From: Phycisphaeraceae bacterium
GTDB lineage: Bacteria; Planctomycetota; Phycisphaerae; Phycisphaerales; UBA1924
NCBI GenBank assembly: GCA_019636495.1
Contig: JAHBXL010000001.1
Span: 1-64,000 of the forward strand
Reading direction: 5' to 3'
Length of the DNA stretch: 64,000 nucleotides
A program made the position numbers and the translations under genes. Below the pieces are notes generated by a model, which worked only from the letters and a program-made list of their open reading frames with translations, ran no database searches and was not told where the DNA came from. Shown here in pieces: positions 49,256-58,469 of the stretch (position 1 is the first letter of the stretch; each line of letters begins with the position of its first letter).

Positions 49256-52200
49256 ATGCGTTGGCTCGCACGATTCAGCGTCCGCAACCCCGTGGTCGTG
49301 AACCTGCTGGTGTTCGCAACGCTGGCCGCCGGGCTGGTCTTCGGCATCACGCTGCGCCGCGAGTTCTTCCCCGAAGTGCGGCCCAACCAGGTCATGGTGA
49401 TCGCGCCCTATCCGGGTGCGACCCCCGACCAGGTCGAGGCCTCGCTCGCGCAGAAGATCGAGGACGTGCTGCAGGATCTCAACGAGATCAAGGAGATCAC
49501 CACCACCGCGACCGACGGCCTGGCAACGGTGATGATCGAGTTCCGGGAGGGCACGCTGGGCATCGACGAGGCCGTCGCACGCGTCAAACGCCGGGTCGAC
49601 GCGATGCAGGACCTGCCGCCGCAGTCCGAGCGCATCGTCGTTCGCGAACTCGAGCCCAACCTGCCGACCATCAGCCTCACCATCCACGGCGACATCGACG
49701 AGCGACTGGCCAAGGACGAGGCCCGCCGCATCCGCGACGATCTGCGCTCGCTCCCCGGCATGGGCACCATCGTCATCAGCGGCACGCGGAAGGACGAGAT
49801 CACCGTCGAAGCCGACCCGCGTGCTCTGCTCGAGCACAACCTCAGCCTCACCGCCGTGGCGGACGCCGTTCGTGCAGCGATGGCCGAAGTGCCCGGCGGT
49901 GTGGCGCGTACGCCCACCGCCAACGTCTCGGTCCGCACCGTGCCGATCGAAGAGCGCGCCGCAGCCGTCCGCCGCATCGTCGTCCGGGCGGGCGCAGATC
50001 CGGGTGAGCCCGGCGGCGCGGTCGTTCGGCTCGAGGATGTCGCCGATGTGCGGCTCGGCTTCGAGGACAGCGATCTGCGCACCCGCATCAACGGCCAGCC
50101 CGCCGTGTCGCTCACGGTGTTCAAGGTCGGTGAACAGGACGCGGTGCGCATGGCCGCGATGGTCCGGGCCTACGCCGCGGGGCGCATGGGCAGCCCGCTG
50201 GAGCGCACGTGGCTGGAGCGTCTGGGCGACGCGATGTCAGGCGGAAAGCCGGCCGTTGACGAGCGTTCAGCAGCGCACCAACTCGGTCTTTCTCGCGCCG
50301 ATGCGCCCCCTGGAGGCGTCGGCGGCCGACTCACCCTGCACACCGATCTCTCTCGCTTCATCTCCGGTCGTCTCGAACTGCTGACCCGCAACGCGCTGCA
50401 GGGCGGCGTTCTGGTGTTCCTCCTGCTGCTGCTGTTCCTCAATCTCCGCGTCGCGCTGTGGGTCACGGCGGGTCTGATCGTCGCCATCGCCGGAACGCTC
50501 GCCGCGATGCACTTCGTCGGCATCACCCTCAACCTGCTCACGATGTTCGGTCTGATCATCGTCATCGGGATTCTCGTTGACGACGCGATCGTCGTCGCCG
50601 AGAACATCCTTGCGCGGCACGAGGCCGGCGAGCCCGCGCTCAGCGCGGCCGTGAACGGCATGCAGGAGGTTGCCTGGCCCGTCGTCGCCACCGTGGTCAC
50701 GACGATCCTGGCCTTCGGGTCGCTGCTGCTCATCCGCGGCCGCATGGGCGACCTGCTGGGCGTGCTGCCGATGGTCGTTGCGGTGGCGCTCGCCGTTTCG
50801 CTGGTCGAAGCCTTGTTCGTGCTGCCCAGCCACGTGGGCCACACGCTGCGCCGCCTTGATGCCCGCGGCGCTGGGAACGCGACGCGAATGGAACGCATCG
50901 AGGCCGCCCTGCAGCGCGCCCAGCGGCACGTGCTGATGAATGTGCTCGCGCCGAGGTACCTCGCCTTCCTCCGGCCCGCGCTGAAGTTCCGCTATTTCAC
51001 ACTTTCCGCCGCCGTGGCCGTGCTCATTGTCTCCATCGGCATGGCGGCCTCGGGCCGGCCGCGGTTCGATTTCCTCGGCACCAACGACAGCGAGACCATC
51101 GTCGCCAATCTGCGCATGCCCGTGGGCACTCCGACGCACGTGACCGACTCGATCATGGCGCGGCTCGAGTCGGCGGCGATGGCCCAGCCCGAGGTCATCA
51201 CCGCGCTCGCCGTCGTCGGCGCACAGGGATCGACCGACGGCACCAACGAGATCGCCCAGCCGCACCTCGGTCAGTTGTGGATCGAACTCACGCCCGCCGA
51301 GCAGCGCACCCGCACCAGCGACGAACTCATCGTCGCCATCCGCGAGGCCGCGGGCGAACTGCGCAACGTCAAGAGCCTGCGCATCGACGGCATCAGCGGC
51401 GGGCCCGAGGGCCCGCCCCTTTCGCTCACGGTGAGCGGCGACGACCCCGAGCGGATCACCGCCGCCGTCGCGCGGCTCAAGCAGCAGATGGCTTCGTTCG
51501 ACGGCGTCTACGACGTCGCCGACGACGCCGACCGCGGGCAGCGAGAACTCCGTGTCGAACTGCTCCCCGGGGCGCGCGAACTGGGCTTCAACAACCAGAA
51601 CCTCGCGATGCAGGTCCGCGCCGCGGTCTACGGAATCGACGCCCACACATTCGCCGTCCCCGGCGAGGATGTCGATGTCCGCGTGCGACTGGCCGAGCCG
51701 GTGCGCCGCAGCCTCGCGGCCATCGAGAGCATGCACGTCTTCACGCCCGATGCACGCGCGGTACCGCTCGGCGAGGTCGCGCACATCTCCGAAGCGCAGA
51801 CCTACGCGACCGTCCGCCGCATCGACCGCAAGCGCGCCGTCACCATCACCGCCGAAGTGGACAAGCGCATCGTCAGCCCCGAGGCCGTCGCCGCTCAACT
51901 CGCTCCGGTTGTTTCGGAGATCCTGCGCGAGAACCCCGACCTCCGCATCCGGCCCCGCGGCAGGCAGGAGCAGGTCCGCGACAGCCTCTCCTCGCTTCCC
52001 CTGGGCATGCTCGCCTCGGTCAGCATGATCTACGTCTGCCTCGCATGGCTGTTCCGCAGTTACACCATGCCCGCGATCATCCTGTGCACGGTGCCCTTCG
52101 CCGTGGTCGGCATGGTCTGGGGGCACCTGCTTCTTGGTTTCGACATGACCCTCCTGTCGCTGATCGGCTTCGTCGCGCTCTCGGGCGTGGTTGTCAACGA

Positions 52201-52582
52201 CGCGATCGTCTTCACCGAGTTCTACATGATGCGACGCCGCCTTGGCGAGACCGTCATGGAGGCCGCGCTCGAGAGCGGCCGCCAACGCCTTCGCGCCATT
52301 CTGCTGACCACGATCACCACCATCGGCGGTCTTTCGCCTCTCATGATGGAGCAGAGTTTCCAGGCCCGCTTCCTCATCCCCATGGCCATCACCATCAGTT
52401 TCGGCCTGCTCTCGGCGACCCTGATCGTCCTGATCGTTCTCCCCTGCCTCCTGCTCATCGGCCACGACATCCGCGCCGCGGTCTACTACGCATGGCGTGG
52501 CGAGCCGCTGCCCGAGCGGGAACAACCCGAGATCGAGGACATTCACGATCTTGTCCCGCTGCACCCCGATGTCGGCCGCTGA
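49256..52582 (+). CDS. RND family efflux pump inner-membrane permease (1108 aa)
   Basis: Twelve membrane helices in the AcrB/MexB plan are visible: TM1 at about 11-31, TM2-6 at about 380-540, TM7 at about 582-600 and TM8-12 at about 920-1080. The helix 4 motif G-I-L-V-D-D-A-I-V-V-A-E-N carries the two proton-relay aspartates. F-F-P-E-V and Y-P-G-A-T-P near the N-terminus are typical. An extra hydrophilic segment (about 325-360) interrupts the first periplasmic part before TM2. The substrate is unknown; drug or metabolite efflux is more likely than heavy-metal efflux because no CusA-like Met pattern is seen. Confidence 0.92.
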   Translation: MRWLARFSVRNPVVVNLLVFATLAAGLVFGITLRREFFPEVRPNQVMVIAPYPGATPDQVEASLAQKIEDVLQDLNEIKEITTTATDGLATVMIEFREGTLGIDEAVARVKRRVDAMQDLPPQSERIVVRELEPNLPTISLTIHGDIDERLAKDEARRIRDDLRSLPGMGTIVISGTRKDEITVEADPRALLEHNLSLTAVADAVRAAMAEVPGGVARTPTANVSVRTVPIEERAAAVRRIVVRAGADPGEPGGAVVRLEDVADVRLGFEDSDLRTRINGQPAVSLTVFKVGEQDAVRMAAMVRAYAAGRMGSPLERTWLERLGDAMSGGKPAVDERSAAHQLGLSRADAPPGGVGGRLTLHTDLSRFISGRLELLTRNALQGGVLVFLLLLLFLNLRVALWVTAGLIVAIAGTLAAMHFVGITLNLLTMFGLIIVIGILVDDAIVVAENILARHEAGEPALSAAVNGMQEVAWPVVATVVTTILAFGSLLLIRGRMGDLLGVLPMVVAVALAVSLVEALFVLPSHVGHTLRRLDARGAGNATRMERIEAALQRAQRHVLMNVLAPRYLAFLRPALKFRYFTLSAAVAVLIVSIGMAASGRPRFDFLGTNDSETIVANLRMPVGTPTHVTDSIMARLESAAMAQPEVITALAVVGAQGSTDGTNEIAQPHLGQLWIELTPAEQRTRTSDELIVAIREAAGELRNVKSLRIDGISGGPEGPPLSLTVSGDDPERITAAVARLKQQMASFDGVYDVADDADRGQRELRVELLPGARELGFNNQNLAMQVRAAVYGIDAHTFAVPGEDVDVRVRLAEPVRRSLAAIESMHVFTPDARAVPLGEVAHISEAQTYATVRRIDRKRAVTITAEVDKRIVSPEAVAAQLAPVVSEILRENPDLRIRPRGRQEQVRDSLSSLPLGMLASVSMIYVCLAWLFRSYTMPAIILCTVPFAVVGMVWGHLLLGFDMTLLSLIGFVALSGVVVNDAIVFTEFYMMRRRLGETVMEAALESGRQRLRAILLTTITTIGGLSPLMMEQSFQARFLIPMAITISFGLLSATLIVLIVLPCLLLIGHDIRAAVYYAWRGEPLPEREQPEIEDIHDLVPLHPDVGR

Positions 52583-52600
52583 GGCGCACGGGCTCGTTCC

Positions 52601-52885
52601 TCAGACGATCCATCCACGCCGCAGGCCCATCACGCAGGCCGCCACGTGTGCCGCGGCGATCAGCCATGACACCGCGAAGTACGTTGCCTTCGCCCGCTTG
52701 TGACGGAACACGTGCATCGCCGCCAGCGAACCGGCCCAGCCGCCCGCCAGTTCCAGCCCGTGCAGCACGCGCTCCGGGACTCGACGCGCGCCGCGCTTCG
52801 CCGCGGCCTTGTCCACCGCCATCGTGGCTGCGGTCGCAAGCCCAAGCACCACGTACCACGCCGCGATGACTTGCCATGCGATCAT
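52601..52885 (-). CDS. DUF1294 family small membrane protein (94 aa)
   Basis: Two or three hydrophobic segments flank the family core: a M-A-V-D-K-A-A-A-K-R-G-A-R-R-V-P-E motif, then L-H-G-L-E-L-A-G-G-W-A-G-S-L-A-A-M-H and F-R-H-K. DUF1294 proteins are of unknown function and are sometimes fused to cold-shock domains; no such fusion is present here. ATG 52885 is chosen because it begins the first membrane helix, while the longer frame is a shadow of the divergent lpxI gene. It converges on the RND pump gene with 18 bp between stop codons. Confidence 0.85.
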   Translation of the reverse strand: MIAWQVIAAWYVVLGLATAATMAVDKAAAKRGARRVPERVLHGLELAGGWAGSLAAMHVFRHKRAKATYFAVSWLIAAAHVAACVMGLRRGWIV

Positions 52886-53058
52886 GGCCGATTGTTGCCG
52901 GTCCCGGTTTCGCTGCCGCGGGGGCGGCGCGATGATGCAATGGGCGGGATCGAGGGGAAAGTGGGGCAGGGGGGCCGAACATTCGCTCACTGGCAAACCG
53001 GGGTCCCGGCCGATATGCTCAGTGGCCCCGAGTCGGGCTCTTGGCCGACCCGGACCGC

Positions 53059-53093
53059 AGGAGATTGTCCAAGTGCTTGTCGAATAAGCACTT
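53059..53093 (+). promoter_or_regulatory. Mini-ORF with SD and 8-bp hairpin just upstream of lpxI
   Basis: AGGAG (53059-53063) stands 9 nt before GTG-CTT-GTC-GAA-TAA (53073-53087). AAGTGCTT (53071-53078) pairs perfectly with AAGCACTT (53086-53093) across 7 nt, ending 9 nt before the lpxI ATG. It may be a translational control element. Confidence 0.45.
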
Positions 53094-53102
53094 GCGCTGA
53101 AG

Positions 53103-53984
53103 ATGGCCGCCACGCTCGCGATTCTGCCTGACCCACCGCCCCCGCCAACACCGATTGGCCTCATCGCCGGCGGCGGCCGACTGCCCGTACTGATCGCCCA
53201 GGGCCTTCGGGCCATGGGCCACCCGGTGCACGGCCTTGGGCTGGGTGCGCAGTACGACCAGACGCTTCCATCGTTGTGCACGACCTTCCGGCGGGTCGGC
53301 GTGCTCCGTGTCGGCACGTGGGGCCGCCAACTCCGCCGCACCGGCGTGCGGCACGCGATCATGGTCGGCCGGGTCGAGAAGGCCTTGATGCACGACCCAT
53401 GGGGTATCATGCAACTGGTCCCGGATTGGCGGACCGTCGTCGCGTGGTACAAGCACCTCCGGCACGACCGCCGGTCGCACAAGGTTCTCGCGGCGATCGC
53501 CGACGAACTGGGCCGAAACGGAGTCGCGCTGCTGGATTCCACCGCCCCCATCACCGATTCGCTGGCCGAGGCCGGAGTCATGACGCATCGCGCGCCGACG
53601 ACCGACCAGCGGGCGGATATCGCCTTTGCCTGGCCGCTCCTGGCCCAGACTCTGCGGCTCGACATCGGTCAGTCGATCGCGGTGCGCGACCGCGACGTGA
53701 TCGCCGTCGAGGCGGTCGAGGGGACTGACCGCATGATCGAACGCGTCGGCGCGCTCTGTCGCGCCGGCGGGTGGACGCTGTGCAAGGGCGCACGGGCCGG
53801 GCACGACCGTCGGAGCGATGTTCCCACGGTCGGCGTCAAGACCATCGAGAACATGCACGCTCAGGGCGGCCGCTGCCTCGCGCTCGCCGCGGGCGATGTC
53901 ATCATGGTCGACAAGCCCGAACTGCTTGACCTTGCCGACCGCCTGGGAATCGCCGTGATCGGCGTCCCGCCGGCGCAGGTGTGA
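53103..53984 (+). CDS. lpxI: UDP-2,3-diacylglucosamine diphosphatase LpxI (293 aa)
   Basis: LpxI hydrolyses UDP-2,3-diacylglucosamine to lipid X and UMP in lipid A synthesis; it replaces LpxH in many bacteria. The family (DUF1009) is recognised from I-G-L-I-A-G-G-G-R-L-P (about 17-27), V-G-R-V-E-K-A-L and the C-terminal domain with Q-S-I-A-V-R-D-R-D-V-I-A-V-E-A-V-E-G-T-D, K-G-A-R-A-G-H-D-R-R-S-D-V-P-T-V-G and I-E-N-M-H. The Pro-rich N-terminus is unusual but short. The stop overlaps the GTG of the next gene by 4 bp. Its presence argues for a lipopolysaccharide-containing outer membrane. Confidence 0.92.
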   Translation: MAATLAILPDPPPPPTPIGLIAGGGRLPVLIAQGLRAMGHPVHGLGLGAQYDQTLPSLCTTFRRVGVLRVGTWGRQLRRTGVRHAIMVGRVEKALMHDPWGIMQLVPDWRTVVAWYKHLRHDRRSHKVLAAIADELGRNGVALLDSTAPITDSLAEAGVMTHRAPTTDQRADIAFAWPLLAQTLRLDIGQSIAVRDRDVIAVEAVEGTDRMIERVGALCRAGGWTLCKGARAGHDRRSDVPTVGVKTIENMHAQGGRCLALAAGDVIMVDKPELLDLADRLGIAVIGVPPAQV

Positions 53985-54619
53985 CGGCGGACCCCGTACA
54001 TCCGTTCGTATCCCGCGCGGGGCTGAAACTCCGGCACGCGCTGGACGTGTTCGGCATCGACCCCCGCGGCATGGTCTGCGCCGACCTGGGCTGCAACATC
54101 GGCGGGTTCACCGATTGTCTGCTCCGGGCGGGCGCGGCGAAGGTTTTCGCCGTCGACACCGGGTACGGCGCGCTGGCGTGGACTCTCCGCAACGACCCGC
54201 GCGTCATTGTCATGGAACGCACCAACGCGCTGCACGCCGCGCCGCCCGCGGAAGGCGTCGACCTGGTTGTGATCGACCTCGGATGGACGCCCCAGCGGTT
54301 GTCCATTCCGGCGGCGCTCCGCTGGCTGCGCGACGGCGGCTCGGGCCGCATCGTCACGCTCATCAAACCCCACTACGAACAGAGCGGTCCACGGCGCGAG
54401 CCCGTCCTCAACGACGAGAAGGCGGCGCAGATCGTCGCGATCGTCATCGACGCCATGCCCGCGCTGGGCGCAGCGGTGCTGGCGCACGCGCCATCACCCA
54501 TTCGCGGCGGGGCGGGCAAGGGCAGCCGCGCCGGCAACTCCGAGTATCTCGCGCTCCTCTCGCCGGCGCCGCAGCGACCCGTTACGCTCACGCCTTCTCA
54601 GCCAGGAAGACCCGCGTGA
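53981..54619 (+). CDS. TlyA/FtsJ-like RNA methyltransferase lacking the S4 domain (212 aa)
   Basis: S-R-A-G-L-K-L-R-H-A-L-D-V-F-G-I (about 11-26), the SAM motif D-L-G-C-N-I-G-G-F-T-D (about 35-45), V-F-A-V-D-T-G-Y-G and the N-D-P-R-V-I-V-M-E-R-T-N block match the catalytic half of TlyA-type rRNA 2'-O-methyltransferases. The N-terminal S4 RNA-binding domain of TlyA is absent. Substrate recognition must therefore differ, or use a partner. The start is GTG 53981, overlapping the lpxI stop. The 3' end overlaps the convergent methyltransferase gene by 32 bp. Confidence 0.85.
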   Translation: MTADPVHPFVSRAGLKLRHALDVFGIDPRGMVCADLGCNIGGFTDCLLRAGAAKVFAVDTGYGALAWTLRNDPRVIVMERTNALHAAPPAEGVDLVVIDLGWTPQRLSIPAALRWLRDGGSGRIVTLIKPHYEQSGPRREPVLNDEKAAQIVAIVIDAMPALGAAVLAHAPSPIRGGAGKGSRAGNSEYLALLSPAPQRPVTLTPSQPGRPA

Positions 54620-55370
54620 CATATCGGAGCACCGCCACGCCGCCGGGCGCTGCGTGCGCGCGGTGCAGCGCGCGCAGGTCGTGCTCGAGTTGCTCGCGCG
54701 CAGCCCCGGCGTTGGGAACGTAACTCGCGCTCATCGCTCGCCCCACCAGCCCGCCCTCGTCGAGCAGTTGCTCGTGCGGGAACTCTCGTCTCCGCTGCGC
54801 GCCAAAGAGACACGACTCCAGCAGCGGCTCCGGGCGCGTGTGGCTCACCGCGCCAGGATGGCGGCCCGACGCCGCGATGATCAGCCCGCCGTAGCCGCGC
54901 GTGAACGCATCGCGCTCGTCCCGATCGTTCCACACCAGCGCGACCCGGCCGCCCGGCCGCAGCACGCGCGCAAACTCCGCCAGCGCGTGCTCGGGCCGGA
55001 ACCAGTGAAACGCCTGCGCGCACAGCACCAGCCCGACCGATGAGGCCTCCAGCCCCGTCTGTTCCGCCGTTCCCGCCAGCCACTCGATGCGCCCCGGACC
55101 GGCGATCGGTTCGGCGCGGCCTTGCTCGCGCATCGCCTCGTTGGGTTCGATCGCCAGCACGCGCACGCCGCGCTCGGCCAGCAGGCGCGACGAAATCCCC
55201 GTGCCCGCGCCGATGTCCGCCGCGATCAGCGACCCGGGGGCACCAAGCCCGTGCAGCACCGCGTCAATCGCTGCGCCCGGGTAGGTCGGCCGGTAGCGCG
55301 CGTAGTCGCCTACGCGGTCGGTGAAACGCCGCGTCGGGTCCTGCTCATGCAGGGGCGCGTGCCGGCTCAT
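54588..55370 (-). CDS. Class I SAM-dependent methyltransferase (260 aa)
   Basis: The Rossmann methyltransferase motifs are A-D-I-G-A-G-T-G-I-S-S-R (about 50-61), L-A-I-E-P-N-E-A-M-R (motif II, about 72-81), A-Q-A-F-H-W-F (about 117-123) and L-R-P-G-G-R-V-A-L-V-W (about 136-146). F-H-W-F is common in the UbiE/trans-aconitate-like group. The substrate is unknown. ATG 55370 overlaps the stop of the large VWA protein, so it ends the second VWA operon. Confidence 0.87.
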   Translation of the reverse strand: MSRHAPLHEQDPTRRFTDRVGDYARYRPTYPGAAIDAVLHGLGAPGSLIAADIGAGTGISSRLLAERGVRVLAIEPNEAMREQGRAEPIAGPGRIEWLAGTAEQTGLEASSVGLVLCAQAFHWFRPEHALAEFARVLRPGGRVALVWNDRDERDAFTRGYGGLIIAASGRHPGAVSHTRPEPLLESCLFGAQRRREFPHEQLLDEGGLVGRAMSASYVPNAGAAREQLEHDLRALHRAHAAPGGVAVLRYVTRVFLAEKA

Positions 55371-58300
55371 ATCCCGCGCTCCGTCCCGGCCCCGCCATCG
55401 GTCTGCTCCTCGATCCGCTGCCGCGCCCGGCGCTTGGCCGCGGCCAGCCCGCCCTCGTCGATGTCGGGCCCGGGTGACTCATCACTCGCGCCGCGATCGT
55501 GGAGCGCGCGCGTGGCGGGGGAGGTCGCCTCCCGCGCCGTGCGCAGCGCAGCCTCGCGTTCGGCGCGTCGTCGTTCGGCCTGCTCGCGCACAATTGCCAT
55601 CGCATCTTCGCGTGTCAACGGGCCTCGCTCCGGCGCCTCGTGCCGTGCAACACCCGTTTCCGCGCGGCGCAGACGGTCCGCCGCGGCCGCTGCCTGCTCG
55701 CCGCGACCGCGCATTGCCGCGGCGGCCTCGCGGCGCAGCGTTGCGCCCAGTTCGCGGCTCAGCAGGCGGTCCCAGGCGATTCGCCGCACGCCCGCGTCGA
55801 GCAGCATCAGCGCCACCGCCCACGGCAGCAGGAGCGGCCAGAGCGGTGTCCGCGCTTCGATGGGCCGTACGCCCGCGCGTTCAAACAGCGATGCCGCGCC
55901 AAGTTCCTCGAAGGCGATGACCCTGCCGCCGGAGACATCCGCGACGGCCGCCATCAACGCGTGGTTGGATTCCAGCCGGGCAAACTCGGCCCCGCCCGAC
56001 CGCGTCACACCGCCGACCACCGGCGCCATCGCCGAGCCACCCTGCCGCGGCGCAAGCATCGCGACATACGTGCCCACCTCTTCCGCGTTGATCTCCGCCT
56101 CGTAGCGGCCCGGCCCGGTCTGCCCAAGGCGCACGTCCGTTCGCACGCCGCCCGGCGCGTAGACAGCGCCCGGAACCGCCAGCATGTCCAGCGGCCTGCC
56201 CGTCTCGTCGGTCGCATCCAGCCGCAATCGCAGGCGATTCCCGACGAGTTCCATTGTGAACTCCTGCCGACGATCGGCCGGCGGGCGCGAGATCACCCGG
56301 GCCGTCTGCGTCCACAGCCGCTCATACCCCGGCCAGTCCAACCAGCGCGATGCCCAATCGTGCGCATCAGAAGTGAACGCCGCGACGCGCCCGAGGCCCG
56401 CGTTCCAGTGCGCAAGCAACGGCTCGCCCGAGGGCGTCGCCATCGCATAGACCACCGTCGCCTCGGGGCGAGCCTGCGTCAGCACCAGCCCGCCCAGCGA
56501 GGGGACGCCCGGCGGCAGGCCGTCGGTGAGCGCCGAGCCGGTCCTGAGAATCACCGGATCAAAGTCCGCCTCCCGTATCAGCGGCGACCGCACGACGCGC
56601 ACCGCCTTGACAAGGATCCGCGGCAGCACGGTCGGATCGATCACGCGATAGAACCGGCCGCCGCCGACTTCCGCCATGGTCGCCATCGTCTCGGTGTCGG
56701 CGCGGTCGCCAACGGCGATCGTCGAGACCATGATGCCGCGCTCCTGCAGTGATCGCGCGATCGTCGGCAGCGTCTCCATCGCCACGCTCTTCCCGTCGGA
56801 CAGCACCACCACGTGCCGTACCTCGGCATCGACGCCGTCGAGCATGCGGCCCGCATCGCGCAGCGCGGGGCCGAGGTTCGTCCCGCCGTCGGCCCAAATG
56901 CCGCGGATCTTCGCCGCGGTCTCCTCGGCCTGCGCATTCGGCGCAAGCGGGACCAGCACGCGGTGCGAACTGTTGAACACGATCACGCCGACGAGGTCGG
57001 TCTTGTCCATGCTCTCGACCGCGAGCGCGGCGCCCTCGTTGGCGATCTGCATCTGCGAGAGCATCGAGCCCATGACCGTGCGGTTCATCGAGCCGGAGTT
57101 GTCCAGCACCAGCACCACCGCTGCACTGGGCTTGATGAGTTGCTCGGGCAGGTCGAGCAGCACCGGCAGCAGCGGCTCGAGGGCGGAGCCCTTCCACCCG
57201 CCGGCGCCGAAGGACTCCGGCCCGCCGACCATCACCAGGCCGCCGCCCAGTTCGGTCACATACGCAGCAAGCAACGCGTGCGATTCCTCGGAGAGCGCGT
57301 GCCGTGCGACGTTCTGCAGCATGACGAGGTCGAATGCCTCCAGCCCCAGCAGGTCGGTCGGCATCGCCTCCGTCGAGACGATGCGAACCTCGAGCCCGCC
57401 GCGCTCAAGCGCCGAGAGCAGCGGCGAGCCCGGCCCCGTCGGGTTGCCGCCGCCCACTCCGTCCACCAGCAGCACCGCGCCCGCCGACGGGCTGAACGTG
57501 AACGCCGCGGCACGGTTGTTCGCGGCCACGCGGTCGCCGAAGTAGCCCGCCGACGGGTCGGCCGGGTCGATCAGATCGGGCGCGAACACGGCCTCAAACC
57601 TGTGCACGCGCCCGCGCAGCGGCGGCGTCTGCAGCACGAACACGCGCCGGCCCGGAGTCATCTCGACCCGCACGCCCGCGCCGGGCTCGCCCGGCGAAAC
57701 GTCCACGACCTCGTCGTTGTTCAGCAACGTGAGCGTGCCGCGGGTCGGACCCGTCGCGCGGATCGTCACCCGCACGTTGACGGGCGAGTTGGCGGGCGCA
57801 ACGGCCGGCGCATCGACCGACTCAACGACCGTCTCGGCTTCGACTCTGTAGCGCAGCGCGACCGTGTCGATCGGCGCGACCCCCCGCGCGGTCCGCGCCT
57901 CGGCCAGCGCATCGCCCGCCGTCTGGTTGCCATCGCTGATCAGCACGATGCGGCCGGTCGCATCGGCCGGGATCATCGCCCGCGCAAGACGGATCGCCGC
58001 GCCGATGTTCGTGCCCTCGCCGACGCGCGGCTCCAGCGGCGCATCGAACGGGTCCTGACGCGATACCGGGCTCCACGCGAACGCCTCGCGCCCGAAGACC
58101 ACCACGCCGCGCAGATCGTCGGGTCCGCGCGGCGTCAGCGCGGGGCGGAGGGCGTCCCGCACCGCGTCGAGCGCCGGCACGGGCCGGCCCTCCGCATCGC
58201 GCGCATCAAAGAACGACTCCACCGAGCCCGAGGCGTCGATCACCGCGACGACCGCCAGGTTGCTTGTGCGCCGAACCGCCGTGGCGCCGGCGAGCATCGC

Positions 58301-58453
58301 GGTGATGACCAGCACCAGCGCGCAGCGCGCGGCGATGCACGCCCATCGGCGCACGCGACTCATCGACACCAGCCACCGCGCGCCCGCGATCGCCATCGGC
58401 ACGACCACCGCCGCGACCAGCAGCCAGGCGGGTTCATCAAAGCGCAGTGTCAC
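55367..58453 (-). CDS. Large membrane protein with two VWA-like domains, second VWA cluster (1028 aa)
   Basis: Two membrane helices lie at about residues 8-25 and 38-58. A VWA-like domain follows with D-A-S-G-S-V (about 74-79), then a beta-rich section with a class I glutamine-amidotransferase-like fold (Y-V-T-E-L-G-G-G-L-V-M-V-G-G). A second VWA domain has D-N-S-G-S-M (about 430-435) and S-D-G-K-S, and is followed by Ig-like strands, one more membrane segment (about 870-890) and an Arg/Ala-rich coiled-coil tail. The start is GTG 58453, 17 bp after the upstream stop, with GGAG close by. It is a planctomycete-type Bat-like component without an adjacent MoxR gene. Confidence 0.82.
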   Translation of the reverse strand: MTLRFDEPAWLLVAAVVVPMAIAGARWLVSMSRVRRWACIAARCALVLVITAMLAGATAVRRTSNLAVVAVIDASGSVESFFDARDAEGRPVPALDAVRDALRPALTPRGPDDLRGVVVFGREAFAWSPVSRQDPFDAPLEPRVGEGTNIGAAIRLARAMIPADATGRIVLISDGNQTAGDALAEARTARGVAPIDTVALRYRVEAETVVESVDAPAVAPANSPVNVRVTIRATGPTRGTLTLLNNDEVVDVSPGEPGAGVRVEMTPGRRVFVLQTPPLRGRVHRFEAVFAPDLIDPADPSAGYFGDRVAANNRAAAFTFSPSAGAVLLVDGVGGGNPTGPGSPLLSALERGGLEVRIVSTEAMPTDLLGLEAFDLVMLQNVARHALSEESHALLAAYVTELGGGLVMVGGPESFGAGGWKGSALEPLLPVLLDLPEQLIKPSAAVVLVLDNSGSMNRTVMGSMLSQMQIANEGAALAVESMDKTDLVGVIVFNSSHRVLVPLAPNAQAEETAAKIRGIWADGGTNLGPALRDAGRMLDGVDAEVRHVVVLSDGKSVAMETLPTIARSLQERGIMVSTIAVGDRADTETMATMAEVGGGRFYRVIDPTVLPRILVKAVRVVRSPLIREADFDPVILRTGSALTDGLPPGVPSLGGLVLTQARPEATVVYAMATPSGEPLLAHWNAGLGRVAAFTSDAHDWASRWLDWPGYERLWTQTARVISRPPADRRQEFTMELVGNRLRLRLDATDETGRPLDMLAVPGAVYAPGGVRTDVRLGQTGPGRYEAEINAEEVGTYVAMLAPRQGGSAMAPVVGGVTRSGGAEFARLESNHALMAAVADVSGGRVIAFEELGAASLFERAGVRPIEARTPLWPLLLPWAVALMLLDAGVRRIAWDRLLSRELGATLRREAAAAMRGRGEQAAAAADRLRRAETGVARHEAPERGPLTREDAMAIVREQAERRRAEREAALRTAREATSPATRALHDRGASDESPGPDIDEGGLAAAKRRARQRIEEQTDGGAGTERGI

Positions 58454-58469
58454 GCTCCGGCCCCGGTGT

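Noticed and set aside
50267..52564. 765-codon antisense frame opposite the RND pump
   Set aside because: The RND pump has all helices and motifs. The antisense translation is His/Asp/Arg-rich noise.
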